From NCBI GenBank assembly GCA_965198285.1, contig OZ240251.1, positions 868,001 through 932,000 on the forward strand: a DNA stretch of 64,000 bases, given 5' to 3'. The notes beneath the pieces were generated by a model. The model ran no database searches. It worked only from the letters and a program-made list of their open reading frames with translations, and was not told the DNA's origin. Below, one piece after another: positions 60,930 to 64,000 of this stretch (positions within the stretch are counted from its first letter, which is position 1; every line of letters starts with the position of its first letter). This stretch comes from UBA11872 sp965198285. GTDB lineage: Bacteria; Chloroflexota; UBA11872. Both the position numbers and the translations under genes were made by a program.

Positions 60930-62771
60930 CTACCAACCCAGCGCGTGACCGATGATCCCCTTCGGAGAAACCGCCCCCGCAATGACGCCGCCCGGCCCCC
61001 CGTACCGAATACCCATCGGCTTGCCGTTCGACCAGTCGTCCGTGACTTCGACCTCGTGGCCCCGTCGCTCGAGCTCGGCCAAGATGTCGCCGCTGATTCG
61101 TCCCTCGGCCACCATGCGTCCCGGGTAGGCCTCGCGCGGATAGAACGACGACGGAAAGTGCACCGAGTGCACCGTCGGCGCGTCCAGGGCTTCCTGCAAG
61201 TTCATGCCGAAGTGCACGAAGTTCAGGAAAAACTGCAGCGTCCACTGGTCCTGTCCGTCGCCGCCTGGCGTGCCGAAGACCATGAACGGCTCATCATTCC
61301 GCATCACCAATGAGGGCGTCAGCGTGGCTCGAGGCCGCTTGCGCGGGGCTAGCGCGTTGGGCCGCGCCGGGTTCAGGTAAAACATCTGCCCGCGCGTGCC
61401 GATTGGGAATCCCAGCCCGCGAATCACCGGCGAAGTGCCCAGCCATCCGCCGCTGGGCGTGGCCGCAACCATGTTGCCCTCGCGGTCCACCGCGTCCAGG
61501 TGCGTCGTATCGCCCACGTGCGCGTGACCCAGCCCCAGGTCGCGAACTTCGCGGGCCGCCACTTGCAGCGACCGCCGGTTGTCCTCGGCCACGTCAACCG
61601 TGGCGTAGGCCGGATAGCCTCCCCCCGTGTCGCCTGGCCGCATCTCCAACGACGCCCGCTCGCCAACCAGCGCCCGCCGCTCGTCCGCGTACGCCTTCGA
61701 CAGCAGTCGCTCGAACGGTACGTCGTCGAAGTTGGGATCCCCGTAATGGGCCTCCCGGTCGGCAAAGGCCAGCTTGGCGCACTCGATCAGCGTATGCAGG
61801 TAGTCCGCCGAGTTATGCTCCATCGCGTTCAGGTCAAACCCTTCCAGCAGGGTCAGCTGCTGCAGGAACACCGGGCCTTGCGTCCAGCTGGAGCACTTGT
61901 GCACATCCAGGCCGTGGTAGTTCACGTGCGCCGGTTCGCTGAACTCCGCTTCCCACTCGGCGAAATCCTCGTAGGTCAGCAAGCCGGCGTGCGCCGATCC
62001 GCTGGCGTCCTCAACCGGCGTGCTGGTGATGAAGTCCAGAATGCGCTCGGCAACCCCGCCCTTGTAGAAGGCATCCCGCGCCGCCTCGATGCCGGCCACG
62101 CGCCCACCTCCGGCGGCCGCTTTCTCGGCTCGACACAGGATGCGCAAGGTCTCGGCCCAGTCGGGGTTGCGATGAAGCTCGCCCACCTCGGGCGCCTTCC
62201 CGCCGGGTAGATACACCTCGCCGGTGCTGGGGTACAGCTCGGTGAACTTGGCCACATTGCTCGCCAGGCTGTTGTGCAGGCTGTCGTACACCGGGTACCC
62301 GTTCTCGGCCAGCTCGATCGCCGGCTGCAGGACCTCGCCGAAGCTCATGGTTCCAAAGCGCGCCAGCGCCGCTGCCCAGGTGCCGACCACCGCCGGCACG
62401 CAGGCCGGCAGATAGCCGTCGCCTGGAATTAGGTCGATGCCGTGCTGGCGGCACCATTCGATCGTGAAGGCCTTGGCCGACCAGCCCATACCGCTTAGCT
62501 CGTAAACCTTGCGCTCCCGCGCCGAGTAGATCAGCGTCGGAACCTCGCCGGCCAGCCCGTTGCTCTGCGGTTCCAGCAGGTTCAGGCAGAAGCACATGGC
62601 CGCCGCCGCGTCGATCGCGTTGCCGCCCTGCTCCATCATCCGAAAGCCGGCCGCCGTCGCCAGGTAATGACCCGACGTCACCACCCCGCGCGTCCCCATC
62701 ACCACCGGCCGCGTCGTAAACCCCCGACGCATCCCCACGCTGCTGTCTCCGAGGTACGTCGTGATCGTCAT
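60930..62771 (-). CDS. Gamma-glutamyltransferase
   Basis: A 613-residue Ntn-hydrolase of the gamma-glutamyltransferase family, which cleaves glutathione-like gamma-glutamyl bonds or acylates related substrates. GVVTSGHYLATAAGF and GGNAIDAAAAM open the large subunit. The autocleavage and nucleophile Thr is in HVGDTTHLDAVD (about residue 421), followed by GNMVAATPS and FGTPGGDGQ in the small subunit. No signal peptide is evident, so it is probably cytoplasmic, unlike E. coli Ggt. Stands alone. Confidence 0.92.
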   Translation of the reverse strand: MTITTYLGDSSVGMRRGFTTRPVVMGTRGVVTSGHYLATAAGFRMMEQGGNAIDAAAAMCFCLNLLEPQSNGLAGEVPTLIYSARERKVYELSGMGWSAKAFTIEWCRQHGIDLIPGDGYLPACVPAVVGTWAAALARFGTMSFGEVLQPAIELAENGYPVYDSLHNSLASNVAKFTELYPSTGEVYLPGGKAPEVGELHRNPDWAETLRILCRAEKAAAGGGRVAGIEAARDAFYKGGVAERILDFITSTPVEDASGSAHAGLLTYEDFAEWEAEFSEPAHVNYHGLDVHKCSSWTQGPVFLQQLTLLEGFDLNAMEHNSADYLHTLIECAKLAFADREAHYGDPNFDDVPFERLLSKAYADERRALVGERASLEMRPGDTGGGYPAYATVDVAEDNRRSLQVAAREVRDLGLGHAHVGDTTHLDAVDREGNMVAATPSGGWLGTSPVIRGLGFPIGTRGQMFYLNPARPNALAPRKRPRATLTPSLVMRNDEPFMVFGTPGGDGQDQWTLQFFLNFVHFGMNLQEALDAPTVHSVHFPSSFYPREAYPGRMVAEGRISGDILAELERRGHEVEVTDDWSNGKPMGIRYGGPGGVIAGAVSPKGIIGHALGW

Positions 62772-63332
62772 GGGCGATTACTCCGGCGTCCGCCAGTCCG
62801 GCCACGGTAGCGGCTCAGGACTAGGCGAATACGCGTGCACTGCGCCGCGCACATAGCGGCCTCTGTTCGGATCAGCGTAGCGCCCGCCAGTCCACGCTAA
62901 TTACAGCCGGCCGTCAAGCCAGCCGCCCGCCAAGGGGCCGGAAGCGATCGCGCTGCTTCCGACCTGGAACTCTGACGGGCCAGTCCCGATTCACACCTCA
63001 GACACCACCGATCACACCCTGCTCGCCACGGTCGGCGCGAGCAAGGACACCCCTGAAGCCGTCGCGCTGTGCGCCCGGAGTGAAGTTGGCGATCTCGCCT
63101 ACCTGCCCCGCCTTATCCGCTAAGCCCAGCCAGCGGCAATCGCCGCTGCAGGACTGCAGGCGCTGGCGGACCTGAGCGCGCAGCTAGTCCAGCGGTGCCC
63201 CGAGACAGTGTGCGGTGTCGCGCGCGCTGATGGCCCAGGCAAGGCGCCTTGACACCATCGTGCGCTTGCCCGCGACCTGCTTCAGGTCAACGAGCGCCGG
63301 CCTGCCGTTGCGGGCGGTCACCGTCACCCCGA
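62772..63332. other. Unassigned 561-base interval with a hairpin
   Basis: No gene is recognised. It contains the inverted repeat CGGAAGC-9-GCTTCCG (62939-62961) and, in one plus-strand frame without a start codon, a gene-like peptide (LLATVGASKDTPEAVAL ... LPRLIR stop at about 63121). It may be a decayed gene. Confidence 0.4.
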
Positions 63333-63998
63333 TCAGAGGCTGTCCAGGCTGAGCAGGCGCTTTGTCGTGCCGCCCAGAATCGCGTCCATCTCTTCGGAAG
63401 TCAGGAAGTCGCAGTAGTCACGAATGAACGTGATGTTCTGCCGGTAGGTCCAATAGCGCATCACCATCGGAATGTCAGTGCCCCACATCAGGCGGTCCGC
63501 GCCCAGCCGTTCGACGCACTCCTGGAGGGTTGGCCGGATCTGCGGCATCGGGTAGTCCCAGACGTGCCCAAGCCCGATCGGGAAAAGCAGTTGGAGATAC
63601 AGGTTGGGGTTGTTGAACGGTTCCCAAACGTAGTCCGGCAGGTCCATCCGCTGACCTCGGCGGAACATGCCGAAGCCCAACCCGTGCGTGAGCACGACCG
63701 TCGCCTGTGGATAGCGCTCCATCCACCCGATGAGCGTGTTGAGCTCCGAGCGATAGCTCGAAGCTTCGGGGTCGACGCGACCTTTGAGCGTGAAGAAAAC
63801 GGGAATGTCCATCGCCACCACCGCGTCCCAGAAGCCCCGGTACTCATCACCGTCCCATGATTCGTGATGGTGGTAGAGATCCATTTGATACGACAGGAAC
63901 TGCAGCCCGGAGAGCCGCAAATCTTCGATCGCGTGCCGAAGCTTGGCGATGGCGGCGTCGGGGTCCTGCGAAATCAGCCACTCCTCCACGTTGGCCAG
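63333..63998 (-). CDS. Amidohydrolase-related (amidohydro_2) metal hydrolase, 5' part beyond window
   Basis: The visible 220 or so residues are the C-terminal part of a TIM-barrel hydrolase/decarboxylase of the amidohydrolase_2 type. Metal-binding candidates are the His of VVLTHGLG and the Asp of LMWGTDIPM, followed by a C-terminal LGGTTKRLLSL helix typical of the family. The sequence stays in frame to the window end (LANVEEWLISQDP), so GTG 63989 is internal. Substrate unknown. Confidence 0.82.
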   Translation of the reverse strand: MANVEEWLISQDPDAAIAKLRHAIEDLRLSGLQFLSYQMDLYHHHESWDGDEYRGFWDAVVAMDIPVFFTLKGRVDPEASSYRSELNTLIGWMERYPQATVVLTHGLGFGMFRRGQRMDLPDYVWEPFNNPNLYLQLLFPIGLGHVWDYPMPQIRPTLQECVERLGADRLMWGTDIPMVMRYWTYRQNITFIRDYCDFLTSEEMDAILGGTTKRLLSLDSL

Positions 63999-64000
63999 CG

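Noticed and set aside
1..64000. CRISPR arrays, rRNA genes and prophage
   Set aside because: No regularly spaced repeat array, no rRNA-like stretches and no phage structural genes or integrase were seen.

Overview
This is a GC-rich, densely coded bacterial chromosome segment with genes on both strands. Housekeeping genes (secA, prfB, ftsEX, smc, rnc, ilvE, gltB, tRNA-Lys) are interleaved with catabolic genes (SDRs, amidohydrolases, 2-hydroxyacid dehydrogenase, gamma-glutamyltransferase) and a damaged accessory island. The combination of a DUF6062 protein, an MA-like peptidase next to FtsEX, a TatB-like protein with a long tail and many SDR/amidohydrolase genes suggests an uncultured Chloroflexota member. 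That placement is inference from gene content, not from a marker-gene tree.

Layout. 1-9.4 kb (+): end of an iron-type alcohol dehydrogenase, secA, then a tight run of prfB (read through a programmed +1 frameshift), an MA-like metallopeptidase, ftsE, ftsX, a second FtsE-like ATPase with a probable CTG start, and a C-terminal processing protease. The last six look like an envelope/cell-division module. 9.4-16 kb (-): PASTA-repeat membrane protein, smc, rnc, ilvE. 16.2-18.5 kb: HepT/MntA pair, GNAT acetyltransferase, nitrilase.

18.7-24.5 kb is an accessory island: a Mrr-type nuclease with two HARE-HTH domains, a transposase remnant, two stand-alone trypsin-like proteases of lower GC, a tRNA 3' fragment, an N-terminally trimmed RHH/PIN pair, a divergent RelE/Phd pair, and three pieces of a repeated module built on a 66-residue membrane/coiled-coil protein. 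The pieces lie between the cassettes in one orientation, which suggests repeat-mediated shuffling.

24.5-45 kb: TauE/SafE permease, glycogen-debranching-type enzyme, alpha/beta hydrolase with Asp nucleophile, DUF6062 protein, tartrate/D-malate-type dehydrogenase, TatB-like fusion protein, lipoprotein, divergent FtsH, two polytopic membrane proteins, cytochrome c/sugar-dehydrogenase lipoprotein, LonB-like protease, 2-hydroxyacid dehydrogenase, an SDR without the YxxxK pair, small membrane proteins. 45.4-53 kb: gltB without gltD, two small genes, an imidazolonepropionase-like amidohydrolase, a canonical SDR, tRNA-Lys(TTT).

53.3-59.8 kb (+), directly after tRNA-Lys: an ABC-2 exporter (ATPase and two permeases), an MMPL-family transporter interrupted by two in-frame TAA codons, and an MpaB/DUF2236-type oxygenase interrupted by one in-frame TGA. 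In both broken genes the frame continues unchanged after each stop, so this is either a young pseudogene pair or readthrough. The window ends with a GNAT protein, gamma-glutamyltransferase, about 560 bases of unassigned sequence and a cut-off amidohydrolase.
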